Shown here in pieces: positions 24,256 to 35,912 of a stretch of DNA of 64,000 nt. The translations under genes were made by a program, and so were the position numbers. The notes below the pieces were generated by a model. It was not told where the DNA came from. It ran no database searches and saw only the letters and a list, made by a program, of their open reading frames with translations. The stretch's first letter is position 1. The number at the start of each line of letters is the position of its first letter. This DNA comes from Amaurobius ferox. Taxonomy: Eukaryota; Arthropoda; Arachnida; Araneae; Amaurobiidae. Location of the stretch: positions 140,314,616 to 140,378,615 of the forward strand of contig OX578134.1 in the NCBI GenBank assembly GCA_951213105.1. The letters are read 5' to 3'.

Positions 24256-27200
24256 TGAGCTCTAGTATTCTATTATCGTCTTTTAATTTCGCGTTTGTTC
24301 TTCATTATAACACTGTCAAAGAGGATATAACCATCTTTGAATCAGCTACATGCTATTTTATATTAATTTATGCATAATTACGCTGCATAATGTTCATATC
24401 ATTTCATTATTTTCAGATTTTAATTGCTTTTCGATTGGAAAATTTAAAAAGTAAAATAATCGGATTTTTTTAGTTTCAGTTATATAGTTTTTTTATCTAG
24501 TTGTTTTTTTGTATGTGTTTTCAGTTTATTTAGTTGTTTAAGTCTAGATAGCCCAAATCTATCTCAATGTTAAAATTAATTAATAAAATGAAAATATTTA
24601 ATTTCTTCAACATTTTGCATAATTATTATATAAACTACATTATTCTGAAATTAAAGGAAATAGTAGTCACATTAACTAAGCTTTTCAATTAATGCTAGCA
24701 CTTTAATATGTGTTCCGAAAAGTATTATTTAATGTATTCTCAAGCGAATAACTTTTAAAACTTTTTTGAACAATTAGCTTCTTCAAATTCATTTTAGTAA
24801 AATTTTCTTAAAGCCAAAGTCTGAACTTGACATGAGAAAGTGTTTGTTTTATATTTTTTTCACATCTGCCTAAAAGAGTTTAGATGTAATAAATTTAGCT
24901 ATTATTTTTGCACAAGTATAAAGAAACTGTTTTCGCTTCACATGAAAAATGTGCTGCTCTGAAACAACTTTTAAACTAGAAAAAAAAATTATGATTAAAA
25001 CAGAAAGTTAATGCAACCACCAGATCCGAAATTATTTTTATACAATGGTTTGCTTATTAAATTATGAAAATGTACTTACTTCCAAAATTGTTTATTAATT
25101 TTAAACATGGATTCCACTGTATAATGTTTGTAGAAGTAACTTCATGTTAAGAATATAATTTAACAACATTTAACAATATTTATAAAAGTATATTTAACAA
25201 TAAAATATGTTGAAGTAATTGCATTGTAATTCTAATATAATATTTATTTTAATGCATTTTTATGAATTTATTACATTTTATCATTCTTATCGTAAAAGTC
25301 AACATGTTATAAATATGATTTTTTACATTCCTACATATTTTTACTTATGCTTGTGGGTTTTGTAAACTTTAATAAAGTATTCAATGTTATATTTAGAACG
25401 GTATTTTTATACATAAACCTTATATAACCTTATACATTCAAATATGACCATACAACTTAATCATAACAGGAATTAACTATGATAATTTCTTCCAGTTTAG
25501 TTGAAATGGCTAAAGTTTAAATTAGTAGTCTATCCCGTTAAGCCCATGAAATTGATTTACTGAGTATGTTCAAATCTCGTTCATTTTGGTCAGTATGACG
25601 TGAATGTTACCAACCATGTATAATCCAGATAATTAACTACAGAATTGAAAATGGCAATAAAGGGGGATAATTACCATGGTTTCAAACAGTGGGTAAGTTA
25701 AGTATTTGTGGATATAATAGGAGGAATTAATGGGCAGTACAGGAAACAATGAAATATATAAACTTATAATATAAACACCTTGATTTATCTGTCTGTTTAT
25801 CTATCTACCTCTGGGTAACGCTGTTACAAAATGTTGTCAAACGTGTTTCAATCATAGATAAACATTTAAATTTAGATACTAACCCAGTCCTTTAAGTTGT
25901 TTCAGCAGATTTAAATTTATATTTAAAAAGATTGAACAAAAACAAAACACAGTTTTTGACATTCAAAACAAATTTCATTTCACAAACGTGTTGGCCAGTG
26001 GAAAATTGAAAACGTGTGATTAAACCTTTAACCAATTAAGCCTTTTCATATCAGAGTGATCGCATTGTCGAAAACAATAAATGATAATACTTTCTCCTTT
26101 CAAATTATCTTCAGTTTTTCTTACTTAGTAATCTTAAGTTTACAGTTATCCTTTTTATTCCAAAAGCTTAGATAGAATTAAAAATATAAGTTTTTTTTTT
26201 TAAACAGACGCCACAAGTGTCAGAGTTGTATTCTAGTAGACAATAACAATCTAACAATATTAATCTGATTCAGTTTTCATCCCTTATTATGTGATATATA
26301 TAGTTTTATACATTTCGACAGAGGGAGAAATACTAATTAAAGTAAAAGAAGATGATATTTAAAATGAAATGAAAGTATGAAATAAAATATGTATTACAAC
26401 TATATTCCAACAATCAGAACTTATACATCAATATTCAACATAATTTGTTATTTTAATAAAGTTTATCAAAATAGTATTTATAATTTAAGTTATAAAATGT
26501 ACTGCTTATTTTATAAAATAACTAGAAAATATACTCGACGTTGATAGGGATTTAAAGGACAGAACTTAATGACTTCAATCATTAATATTTTCAAAATACG
26601 AAATGGCTGATTTTGGAAGAAATAAATCTCTTCTGCAAATTATGGGCAACATTTAATCGGGCTTCTGTGGATTTATGCACGATGACTACTAGTCTCTACT
26701 TGGTTTCCCAGTTTGACAATTTTTTTAATTCAGGTGCCATCCCTCTTCCTAAAAACCGCCCAATATGGTGTCACTGAACAAAACATTTAAGTAAGTGTCA
26801 AAAATGAGGCAGTAGCCATTTATTAGTTATACTGCTATAACCAAATTATGTCATTTAGGTGACATATGCCTGACAAAATTGATTAAGTTACAGATGAATT
26901 ATATAATTGTTGATCAATGTATATTAGAGAAAATGAGCTTGAGCGCTGATTTTGACTGGCCATGTTGAGCAATGAACTTATAAACGCTTTATATTCACCA
27001 CATAACCGAATTGTAAAAGAAAAACTCGGCTCATTTTAGAGGAGTTATCCTGGAACATATGATATTAGAAAAATAGATGCAGCATGTGCAATTTTTATCC
27101 AATCACTTTCAGGAGTAAACCCGTTCTGTTAAACATTAATTTACACCATATATCCAAATAAGGTTAAATATTAATTTACACCATATATCTTAAGTCACAC

Positions 27201-28883
27201 GTGCCTCCTGGGTAGTGTTAAATGAGTAATGGCTAATGGTTATGGTATTAATTTGCAATATTCTTGTATTCTCCCTAGTTAGTTTATATAATTGTTTTCT
27301 ACCTTTGTATTATTGTGAGATGCCAATTATGCAATAGATTGATTTCCAATAAAGCATATGTGACAACAACGTATAAAAAAAAATCGGTTCAATTTTATAG
27401 GAGGTACGTCGAATAAAGTATGTAGACAGGCAGATGACATCAAATCGTATTTAACTCAAGTAAGAAGTTTAGTCGGTTTCTTCCTTCAATTAAAAATCTC
27501 ATACATGATTACTGTTTATGAAAAAGTATTTAAAATATCCAATAATTGGAAACTAGCATTTCGACTTTATCGTATTGCCATGGGTTCCACGTAGTTCTAA
27601 TATATAGAAATATTTTTTCTTCTTAGACATATTTTCTCAAGTTCGATGAAGACATAGCACTCCTTATTAATCATTAATCAGTTTTGTAAAGAGACCCTGC
27701 ACTGATGTTTCTATTTCGCGAAAAGTATTATGTTTACAGCGTGAAATTAACGGTCGGCCAACTTTTAACGTGGGTGAAGTTAATTAGAGGTAAAGTTTAA
27801 AAGAATCAGCCAACCGTAAAATTAATTTCGGACAGTGAGAAATATTCAATAACAAATTTTCTAACATTATACTACTATTCAACATAATTGATCCTTGAGA
27901 TATATGGAAAATGGTTGGAGTCTTACATTGACCCACAGGAATATATTTATTTATCAAAATGGTGTGCTAAATGTTAGCTAAATGTTGTGTTACATAAATT
28001 CCAGTAATAAACAATTATTTACCATAAGATATTAAATGTCTATAACGTATGAATAGGCAGTGCTAGTTTAGGGTTAAATGCAATTTGATTAAATAGTACT
28101 TAGCAGAATTAAGAACTTATTATTTTTATTGCTATATTGTAATTCTCCAAGGTCGTAGAATACTTTATGTAAATTTAATTAGGTTAATGTTCCATTAACA
28201 TATGGTATTACCCTGCATTTCTGTTCAAATCTTATTGTGTCAAATGAAATATAATTAAATAGTAAAAAATAAATTATAATGTTAAGTATGTACAATATGT
28301 GTTAGATGTTGTTACAAACACATAGATAATATTCGTAAAATACCTACCAGATTTTGACCAGAAGTCTAGAAGTGAAATATTTTCTTATTCCTCAACTTAA
28401 CAAAGAATCCACAGTTGAGACAATAAAACCCACTCACTGCTAATAAGTCCGATTTCAGTGAGATTCCGATACTTTATGAATAAATTGTAAACACTTTCTA
28501 TTTGCACAAAGTTAGTTAAAGCATAATTCAGTTTAAAATAAACAAACAAAATTTTGACGCTGTCTATATTTTACGAGTACGTGAAGGTAAAACAAAATGA
28601 AATGCTAAAACAGAAGACTAAAATTTGAGCCCCAAAAAATCTTGAGACTTGCGAATGATCTAAGGCACAGAAATAGTCAATGTGCTACAGCAAGGAATAT
28701 GGTACGCACAGTATAATTAGAACATGGATAGCAAACTTATAAGTTAACATATTTCAGAAAAATATAGATTTCTAAGATAAGGGGATACAGACATTTTCAA
28801 TTGGCAGATCTAAAGAACCAAAACACACGCTAATGCCGCGTTAAAACTGACCATACATTTGTGAATGTATTTTAAGAAGCTAT
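24253..28883. other. Long non-coding AT-rich stretch, nothing recognised
   Basis: No frame of 60 codons or more and no repeat family shared with the rest of the window was noticed over 4.6 kb. It is the plainest part of the window and could be intron or intergenic DNA. Confidence 0.5.
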
Positions 28884-28890
28884 GTGTATG

Positions 28891-28973
<83 letters not shown>
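28884..28973. repeat. (TA)n followed by (TG)n compound microsatellite
   Basis: GTATG words lead into about 55 bp of TA repeats and then TGTGTG to 28973. Confidence 0.95.
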
Positions 28974-29104
28974 TAAAAACTTAAATTATGTATCACATGA
29001 TATTCTATTTTTCTAATTATAATGCATATTATATGAAAATTAAAATTTAGAGTAATATATTAAATAAGCTGACACAAATTTATACTAAAAGATGGCAACA
29101 TAAC

Positions 29105-29400
29105 TAACTAGCGTGTATCAGAAAGTACCATTAATTACCCACAGACGTAAAAATTCGTCACATTAACGTCATCGTTTCTGGTCACACATTTAATCAGGGC
29201 ATCGTTAAATGGGGGCACTCATAAATCGAGGCCTCACTAAATACATGTGAAAACCGCATGTCCTGTGCTATTCCGAAACGGTGTGTTTAATGGCTTTGTT
29301 AGTGGGAAAGAAACCAAGAGGGAAATCAAATTACTTTCTGAGGTCGTAATTAAGGAACTTATTTCCCAAAGAAATCGAAAATGTCTTGACTTATCTCTAC
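29105..29400 (+). repeat. Dispersed repeat family R5, copy A
   Basis: A second copy lies at 34480-34740. The best kept block contains GTGTTTAATGGCTTTGTTAG and GAAAGAAACC, and the two copies are roughly 85% identical there by eye. One frame stays open through this block in both copies (VFN.FVSGKET.RE pattern), but outside it stops appear in copy A. Function unknown. Confidence 0.6.
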
Positions 29401-29810
29401 GATGTTGATTATATTAACTTCATTTTTTATCAAACGTATGCTCTAATGACTGCTTAAGCATTGTGTGGACGCAGGGATTGCTTGAGATTTTTGACTGCTT
29501 TCGCCAACTTTTTCGCCAAATACAATTTTCTCTCGACAAAGGGAGTTTCCACTCGACAAAATTTTATTTGATTTTCCATTTGAAAGAAATTTTGATTTGA
29601 TTTATAAATTCGAAAATTTCAAAGATTTTTTTGGAAAAGACAAATAGAATAGTAGTATATATTACGGTTTCAAATTTTGCATTGGCAAAATTCCTAATCG
29701 TACGAGAATGTAATGCAAATCTATTTATATTTTATTCATTTAAAATAAACTGAATATAACATACTGAATTTCACAGGAAGCATATGATTATCTGTTAGAC
29801 ACATATAAAA

Positions 29811-30737
29811 AAATCTGATGTGGGCAACACATGCCTTTCCTTATATAATGTAATGCATTTACTACTTTTACAGTAAAAAAATACGTTTTTCTTATAGTCG
29901 ATACTAATATTCTTTCCAAAATATTGAATTTTCGTCAATTAGTCTTCATTTTCATCGATGTAGCGTCATGTTTATCCATTTGGCGAGATTTTCGTTAATT
30001 TGGCAACATTTCAAAAAGTCGCCAAGTTGGCGACATTCTGCCAAATTCGGCGCCAAAATCTCGCCAAGCGTTATGCACTAAGATATAAGTTATTCTTACA
30101 GCAGATAAATGACTATTGGCGTTCAAATACAAAAGTATTACTCAAAGTATCTTTTTTCTTGAATGAAACGAGCTAGATCCACGAGAATGATGTCACCCAA
30201 TTTATCGCATGGTATTACACATGAAAAGTGAACATGTTTCTCAATAGGAAATATTTTTATTTTTATTTTACATGACTTTTTGAAAAATTTTTTGAAAAAT
30301 GTACAATATCTCGAGAACGGTTCATGTTAACGTTCTAAAATTTATGTCAATCGTTTTCTAATGAAAAATCACATGATAAATGTCTATCTATGTAACTTTA
30401 TTAGTGGTTTTGATTTTTTGACGATTGTTTCAAAATTTCATTCGAAAATTGAGGGGGGTTCTGAACATTCGATTGCGTATAAAAACAGTAGGCTTCCAGT
30501 GTTTACGGATAGTGATTTTTGCACCACATTTGTATCCAATCGGTCCATTCGTTCGTCAGTTATTGTCTTCAAACACTTTATACTTTAACACACACACACA
30601 CACACAGACATCACTTCAAAAATGTTTGTTCCGTGATCAGGGATGCTTGAAACATTCTCTCCCGTCGAAAACTTGAATTCGAATTTTCGACCCCGTCACA
30701 ATACTTTCTTTATACATTATGTATATAAGGAAAGTAA
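29811..30737 (-). repeat. Dispersed repeat family R1, copy B
   Basis: An inverse copy of 5391-6327, with the 3' end (ATCTGATGTGGGCAACACATG on the plus strand) at the left and the hairpin start (TTTCTTTATACATTATG, TATATAAGGAAAGTA) at the right. It includes the CACACACA tract near 30588 and the TCGCCAA cluster near 30017-30067. It forms an inverted pair with copy C, about 150 bp away. Confidence 0.8.
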
Positions 30738-30890
30738 TAAGTCAGGAACATATTCATAGTTAATATAAATTTTAAAATGATTTTGCGATTCCACATAGTC
30801 AATCAAAGTAAGTAAAATCTCTTCTTACAGACTTTATCAATAAATGATTGTACTTCAATTAAATATTTATTATTTGAAATTTAAAACTCA

Positions 30891-31840
30891 TTACTTTCCT
30901 TATATACATAATGTTTATAAAGAAAGTATGGTGACGGTGTCGAAAATTCGAAATTCGAGTTTTCGACGGGAGAGCACGTTTCAAGCATCCCTGATCGCGA
31001 ATCGAACATTTTAAAGTGACGTATCTGTGTGTGTGTGTGTGTGTGCTGTATATGTGAGTGCGTGTATCAGTGAGTCTGTGGAGACGATAACTGACGAACG
31101 AATGGACCGTTTCGAACGAAATTTGGTACAACAATTACAATCCATAAGAACTGGAAGTCTATTGTTTTATACGCAATCGAATGTTCAGAACCCCCCTAAA
31201 TTTTCGAGTGAAATTTTAAAAAAATCGTCAAAAAATCAAAACCTCTAATAAATTTACGGAAATAGACATTTTTGATGTAATTTTTCATTAGAAAAAGATT
31301 GACATGAATTTTAGAACGCTAAAATGAACCGTTCTCGAGATATTGCTCATTTTTCAAAGAAATTATCAAAAAGTCATATAAAATAAAATAAAAATATTCC
31401 TATTGAGAAACATATTCACTTTTCATATGTAATACCATGCGATACATTTGGTGACATCATTCTCGTGGATCTAGCTCGCTCTATTCATGAAAAAGATACT
31501 TTGAGTAATACTTTTGTATTTGAACGCCAATAGTCATTTATCAGCTGTAAGAATAACTTATTTCTCCGTCCATAACACTTGGCGAGATTTTGGCGACGAA
31601 TTATAAGGAATGACGCCAACTTGATGAATTTTTTAAATGTTACTAAATTAACGAAAAACTCGCCAAATGGATAAAAATGACGCGAAATAAATGCAATTGA
31701 CGACTCATTGACGAAAATTCAATGTCTTGTAATGAATATAAATATCTATTATAAAAGTAATATATTTTTTTTTTACTGTGAAAGTAGTAAATTCATTGCA
31801 TTATATAAGGAAAGTCATGTGCTGCCCACATTAGATTTTT
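30891..31840 (+). repeat. Dispersed repeat family R1, copy C
   Basis: The same order of blocks as copy A: ACTTTCC hairpin, TTTCGACGGGAGAGCACG, (TG)n, ACGAACGAATGGACCG, TTGGCGA cluster, then ATATAAGGAAAGTCATGTG and the CACATTAGATTTTT end. Frames seen through it (for example 31027-31248) are shadows of the repeat. Confidence 0.8.
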
Positions 31841-31907
31841 TTACTGTAAAAGTAGTAAATTCAGTGCATTATATAAGGAAAGTCAGGTGTTGCCTGCATC
31901 AGATTAT
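31841..31907 (+). repeat. Duplicated 3' end of R1
   Basis: A second copy of the last 70 bp of R1 (TTACTGTAAAAGTAGTAAATT, then ATATAAGGAAAGTCAGGTG) follows copy C directly, giving a tandem 3' end. Confidence 0.7.
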
Positions 31908-32155
31908 ATAAGATTAACCATAAGAATTCACCATACGGATTCATCACACGGATGCATCATACGGAATCGGATACTTTTAAATAAATTTTGATAGCGTAAT
32001 AATTTTTGATTAGGTCTGGTATGAACTATAAAAAACTGAAAATTAAACCAAGTAGATTGCTCAAAGCGATATGCTTCGTAACTTGACAGTTAACATTTAA
32101 CTTTATATCATTTCAATTTCTGACACTGGAATTTATTTTTCCATACTACGCAGTA

Positions 32156-33065
32156 GGATTCAAAAGTTCCCGGACTGAGTCTATAACTTAAAAAATATTT
32201 GTAGTAGAGCGACTACGATAACGTTTCTGTGTTACAACGTTCTCTCCATCTTCTAAAAGTGGTTCGACCCAAATCACGTGGTCGGTGGCTCGCCACGACG
32301 TCGTATTTTGTAGACGGGTGCACTTAGTGACCGGCGAGGGAAAGAAATGGCGTTTGTTGAGCAGAGAATGAATATCAAATTTTGTGTTCGCTTAGGAAAG
32401 AGTGCTACGGAGGTTTACGAAATGCTGAAGCCTGTGTACGGCAGTGATACATTATCGCAAACGCAAACTTTTGAGTGTCATTGACGTTTCAGAGAAGGCA
32501 GGGAAAGTGACGATGGCGACGAACGCTTAGGTCGTCCGCAGATTTCCCGCACTGCTGAAAACAAGTTTCTGCGACGGTACATGGGGACAGTCAGCAAACA
32601 ATAGCGGAAGTAGCAGAATCAGTTGGGATATCCGAGGTCACATGTCAACGGATACTGACTAGGGATCTTAACCTGTATAGGGTGTGTTAACACATCGTTC
32701 ACCGCTTGTTAACCGAAGACCAAAAGGGATCAGATCATGAGTGTTTTTGCAAGACAACGCTCCTGCACACCGATCCCTCTTCGCCGCTGACTTTCTTGCG
32801 AAAACGCAAACAACTGTTTTGCCACATCCTCTTTACTCCCCTGATTTCGTCCCCTGCGACTTCTCGCCCCCTGAACTGGCAAGTCGCTTGCAGGGTCGTC
32901 GATTTCAATCCGAAAATGAAGTTAAAAGTGCATTCAATGACCTTTACAAGCGATGGCAAAAGTGTTTTGTTGCGCAAGGGTCTTATTTCGAAGGAGGATG
33001 TGTTTCAGCATTTTAATTGATAATATTTTTTAAGTTATAGACTCAGTCTGGGAACTTTTGAATCT
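32156..33065 (+). mobile_element. mariner element, internally deleted (about 910 bp)
   Basis: Inverted repeats of about 43 bp bound the element: GGATTCAAAAGTTCCCGGAC at the left and AGATTCAAAAGTTCCCAGAC on the opposite strand at the right. Both continue through TGAGTCTATAACTTAAAAAA. TA is present on both sides (32154-32155 and 33066-33067), the usual target duplication. Full mariners are about 1.3 kb, so roughly a third is missing from the transposase. Confidence 0.9.
32347..33016 (+). pseudogene. mariner transposase (DD34D type), deleted
   Basis: The reading begins MAFVEQRMNIKFCVRLGKSA, the usual mariner N-terminus with its helix-turn-helix, and meets a TGA after about 46 codons. Further stops interrupt the linker. 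After LTEDQK the frame jumps to FLQDNAPAHRS, so about 130 residues holding the first catalytic aspartate are gone. The second aspartate (QDNAPAH) and the third (VPCDF) remain and are separated by 34 residues, which marks the DD34D mariner group. The C-terminus is normal. It cannot make active enzyme, but the ends could still be mobilised by an enzyme from elsewhere. Confidence 0.85.
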
Positions 33066-33199
33066 TACCTCGTATGTCAAACTGATGAATGTAATATTGC
33101 GTGCTCAGATAAAATTGGGAAAATTTTATCTAAAATTGAAAATAAGTAAATAAATAGAGTGGAATTCTAGCATTTAGACTAAATTCAAGTAGTCTGCGC

Positions 33200-33939
33200 C
33201 GAACAGCTCTTGTACTCAACTTTACATTGCATTACGCCATCTTATCTCGTATACGCCGAGATAGTTTTTTCTGTCACCTAGGCACAGTCTCTTAATTCTT
33301 CTATCATCATTTGCTGTCTTGCATCTTTTCCTGTCTTTACCAGTCTGGTTTTGTAGTAACTGAGTCTCCTTATACATCTTTAAATATTTAAAAATGCCAC
33401 CTTTGGTTAAGTTTCTCCAATTATTTCTTCTAATTTCTTCATAACTGTAGCCTCGTTCACTTAATAATACAATTTTACAATTCTTTATGGGTGACCAGTC
33501 AACTCTTTGCGCCATTTATTTAATTTTATTACGGTTTACAAGCTCACCAAATCAAAGAACACACACACAAAAAAGAAACCAACTTGATAGCAATCATATA
33601 ACACACTGATAAATGTCCTGTGATCTGTTGGCTCATTGCCAAAACAAGATGGCACCTGACCGGCTCTCTAAACACCCATGCTCATTGGCTAAATTCAAAT
33701 GAAGAAAACTTACTTCATATAAACCTAAGCAAGCTGTGATTCTTTTTTCTGGTTATTTGGTTATATTTTTTATGGAACACAGATAATTAAACAAACGTTA
33801 TAGCATTATAATCTTGAATAAATTATCATTCCATGGATATATAATTTCATGGTATTGGTACAAAAAGGTGGTATTATAAGCCATCAAACCTCAAAAATAC
33901 ACTTTTTCCAAAAAGTTTTCACCATTTTTGCTACTACTG
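33200..33939 (-). mobile_element. Tc1-like element, 5' part only
   Basis: Read on the minus strand, the end at 33939 starts CAGTAGTAGCAAAAATGG next to TA, like Tc1 inverted repeat starts. The transposase N-terminus follows at 33515. The element stops at about 33200 without a second inverted repeat, so the catalytic part and 3' end are missing. Confidence 0.6.
33222..33515 (-). pseudogene. Tc1-like transposase, N-terminal fragment
   Basis: A 97-codon frame. IVLLSERGYSYEEIRR is a helix-turn-helix of the Tc1 type, then GIFKYLKMYKET lies in the second helix-turn-helix. The GRKR-like linker has become GKDRKRCKTANDDRRIKRL. Full Tc1 transposases have about 340 residues; the DDE catalytic domain is absent here. 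The start methionine is followed by AQRVDWSPIKNCK. It is a truncated relic, about 160 bp downstream of the mariner and in the opposite direction. Confidence 0.6.
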
Positions 33940-33950
33940 TATATATCCTT

Positions 33951-33956
33951 TTATAT

Positions 33957-33993
<37 letters not shown>

Positions 33994-34055
33994 ATTATAT
34001 ATATATATATATATATATATTAGTTTAAATATATCCTTTTTTTTTTTTTTTTTTT
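33951..34055. repeat. (TA)n tracts and poly-T
   Basis: Two TA runs between 33955 and 34020, then about 20 T at 34037-34056. Confidence 0.9.
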
Positions 34056-34479
34056 AATAACAAAATGTTTGCACAAATTTACGAGAAATAACGTGCTTCG
34101 AGGAAACACATACACAAATATATATGCATCATTAAAAATATGATTCGTTTTCTAGGAGGCTCAAAACATTTTGATTCATCAAAATTGGAGAGTCTATTTC
34201 TCCTTCATAATATTGTCCCACTGCATAAACTATGGTTTTTTAATTTATTTTTTCTTATCCCATAAAGATAAGAGGGACGTTTGTCATTGATTAAATCACC
34301 CGAAAGCACTTTACGGCGGCCTTTCGACTTCATTTAATTTGCCACCCAATTAAATTAAACTCCAAAATATGTAATGTAATGAAAATAAAAATAAAATTTG
34401 CGAATCACATTTTTTGATGTATTGTTCGTTATACAATGAAATACAGTTTTAGAAGGAAATTGTGTAGCAAAAGCCATAC
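34056..34479. other. Non-coding, nothing recognised
   Basis: AT-rich DNA between the TA/T tracts and R5 copy B. Confidence 0.45.
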
Positions 34480-34745
34480 TAATTGCTCAGAGACAGTCGA
34501 CCATTAGCGTCATCTTTTCGGATTGCAAATCTAATCAGGCGTCGTTTAGTGGGTGGCTCATGTATGCGAAAGCCGTAAGTCTTGCTTCATTCCAGGGCAG
34601 CGTGTTTAATGCCTTTGTTAGTGGAAAAGAAACCGCAAGGGAAACCGAATTATTTTCAGAGGTCGTGGGTAAAGAACTTGTTTTACAGGGGAATATCATA
34701 AATATCTCATTAAAGTCTGGAATATCTGACACGTTAATAATTTAA
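34480..34745 (+). repeat. Dispersed repeat family R5, copy B
   Basis: A partner of 29105-29400. Here the frame 34560-34745 (61 codons) runs through the conserved block as FNAFVSGKETARETELFSEV. Too short and unsupported to call a gene. It is followed directly by R3 copy B. Confidence 0.6.
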
Positions 34746-34775
34746 ATTAACTGCAGTGTGGCTCTTCTCGACGTT

Positions 34776-35285
34776 CTCATACCAGAATCCTTTTTTAGCA
34801 GCTTGTGATTTGTTTTCATTTTTGAAAACTTTGAAAAATATGTACCGTGAGTGCAAATGATCACAATGTTAATACGTTGCACTTCATTTTAAAGGACTTG
34901 AAAAATTATTTCGCTTGCTGCTAAGTTCGATAATGTACCCGGGGGGATAACTTCCTCTGGGGGTCTACTAATGTCACTGACATAATAAATGTATCGTGGC
35001 GTTTTTTCATCAAAACGATTAAAATTATTAAATTTCGTGATCATTGATCCATAAATAATCCCTGCATGCATGAGTATGCTAAATTTTGTTCTATGCTATT
35101 ATGTTAAGGAAATATAAAATTTCGAATAAATTTCGAAGTTTCCGCTGAAATTTAAAGCAAAACTCTTTCGTGTTCTAAATTTATCGTTAACAAAGCAAAA
35201 TATAAAATTACGTGAAAATCCCTTAATATTTGTGTACAAAAGGAATAAACCACAAACAGACAGACAAACATAACTTCAAGAACAT
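34776..35285 (+). repeat. Dispersed repeat family R3, copy B
   Basis: Shares with 8170-8710 the blocks GATCCATAAATAATCCC, ATTTTGTTCTATGCTA and the CCACAAACAGACAGACA end. An inner segment (TGTACCCGGGGGGATAAC) corresponds to the C-rich segment of copies C and D. Confidence 0.6.
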
Positions 35286-35559
35286 TCAAAGCGTATTCAA
35301 AAGATTCTAAGATATATATTGGTATCTCAATCTCATAAATACCCCATAGCCCACAAATTTGCTATTTTACCATCATCTGCAGCTCAGCGTTCTAGTTTCT
35401 TAATTGCTACTGCTTCTGTATTGAGTGACTTGCAGTATTACAGCATTTTGCAGTAAATCATTCATTGTGTTATGCAGCGTATACGCAGTCTTTTATTTTA
35501 GCGGCTTTTGAGGACCATTTTGCAAAACAATGGTAGGCTATTTTTTCCCTAATCGTATC
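35286..35559. other. Non-coding, nothing recognised
   Basis: Short AT-rich interval between two repeats. Confidence 0.4.
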
Positions 35560-35703
35560 AAAATCTAAACCATACCAGGGCAACCCACAAGTGATTTATC
35601 TATAAAGTTTTCTGAAATTTGGTCAATTATGTTTTGAGTTAGATTGGATACAAACATTGCACAGACAGACAGACTGACATACAGACATACAGACAGACAG
35701 ACA

Positions 35704-35753
<50 letters not shown>

Positions 35754-35912
35754 AACACGCGGGTACACAGACACAGACGCCACGATTAAAATGGTTTTTC
35801 ATGTTTTAGAGATTCCTAAATATGTAGATTTGTCGAAAGCTCGAGTTGCAATTTTCGACACGTTACCAAAACTTTCTCTGTACATTACCATGTACTGTAG
35901 AGAAAGTAATAA
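35560..35912 (-). repeat. R1-related repeat with (CA)n tract
   Basis: Read on the minus strand: a hairpin made of ACTTTCTCTACAG and CTGTACAGAGAAAGT (35868-35910), a TTTCGA-rich block, then a long (TG)n tract. On the plus strand the tract is CAGACAGACA at 35661-35705 and (CA)n at 35706-35757. The plan is that of R1 but the sequence is strongly diverged. Confidence 0.55.

Noticed and set aside
30361..30676. Two overlapping frames of 75 and 83 codons
   Set aside because: They lie wholly inside R1 copy B and reappear as shadows in the other R1 copies.
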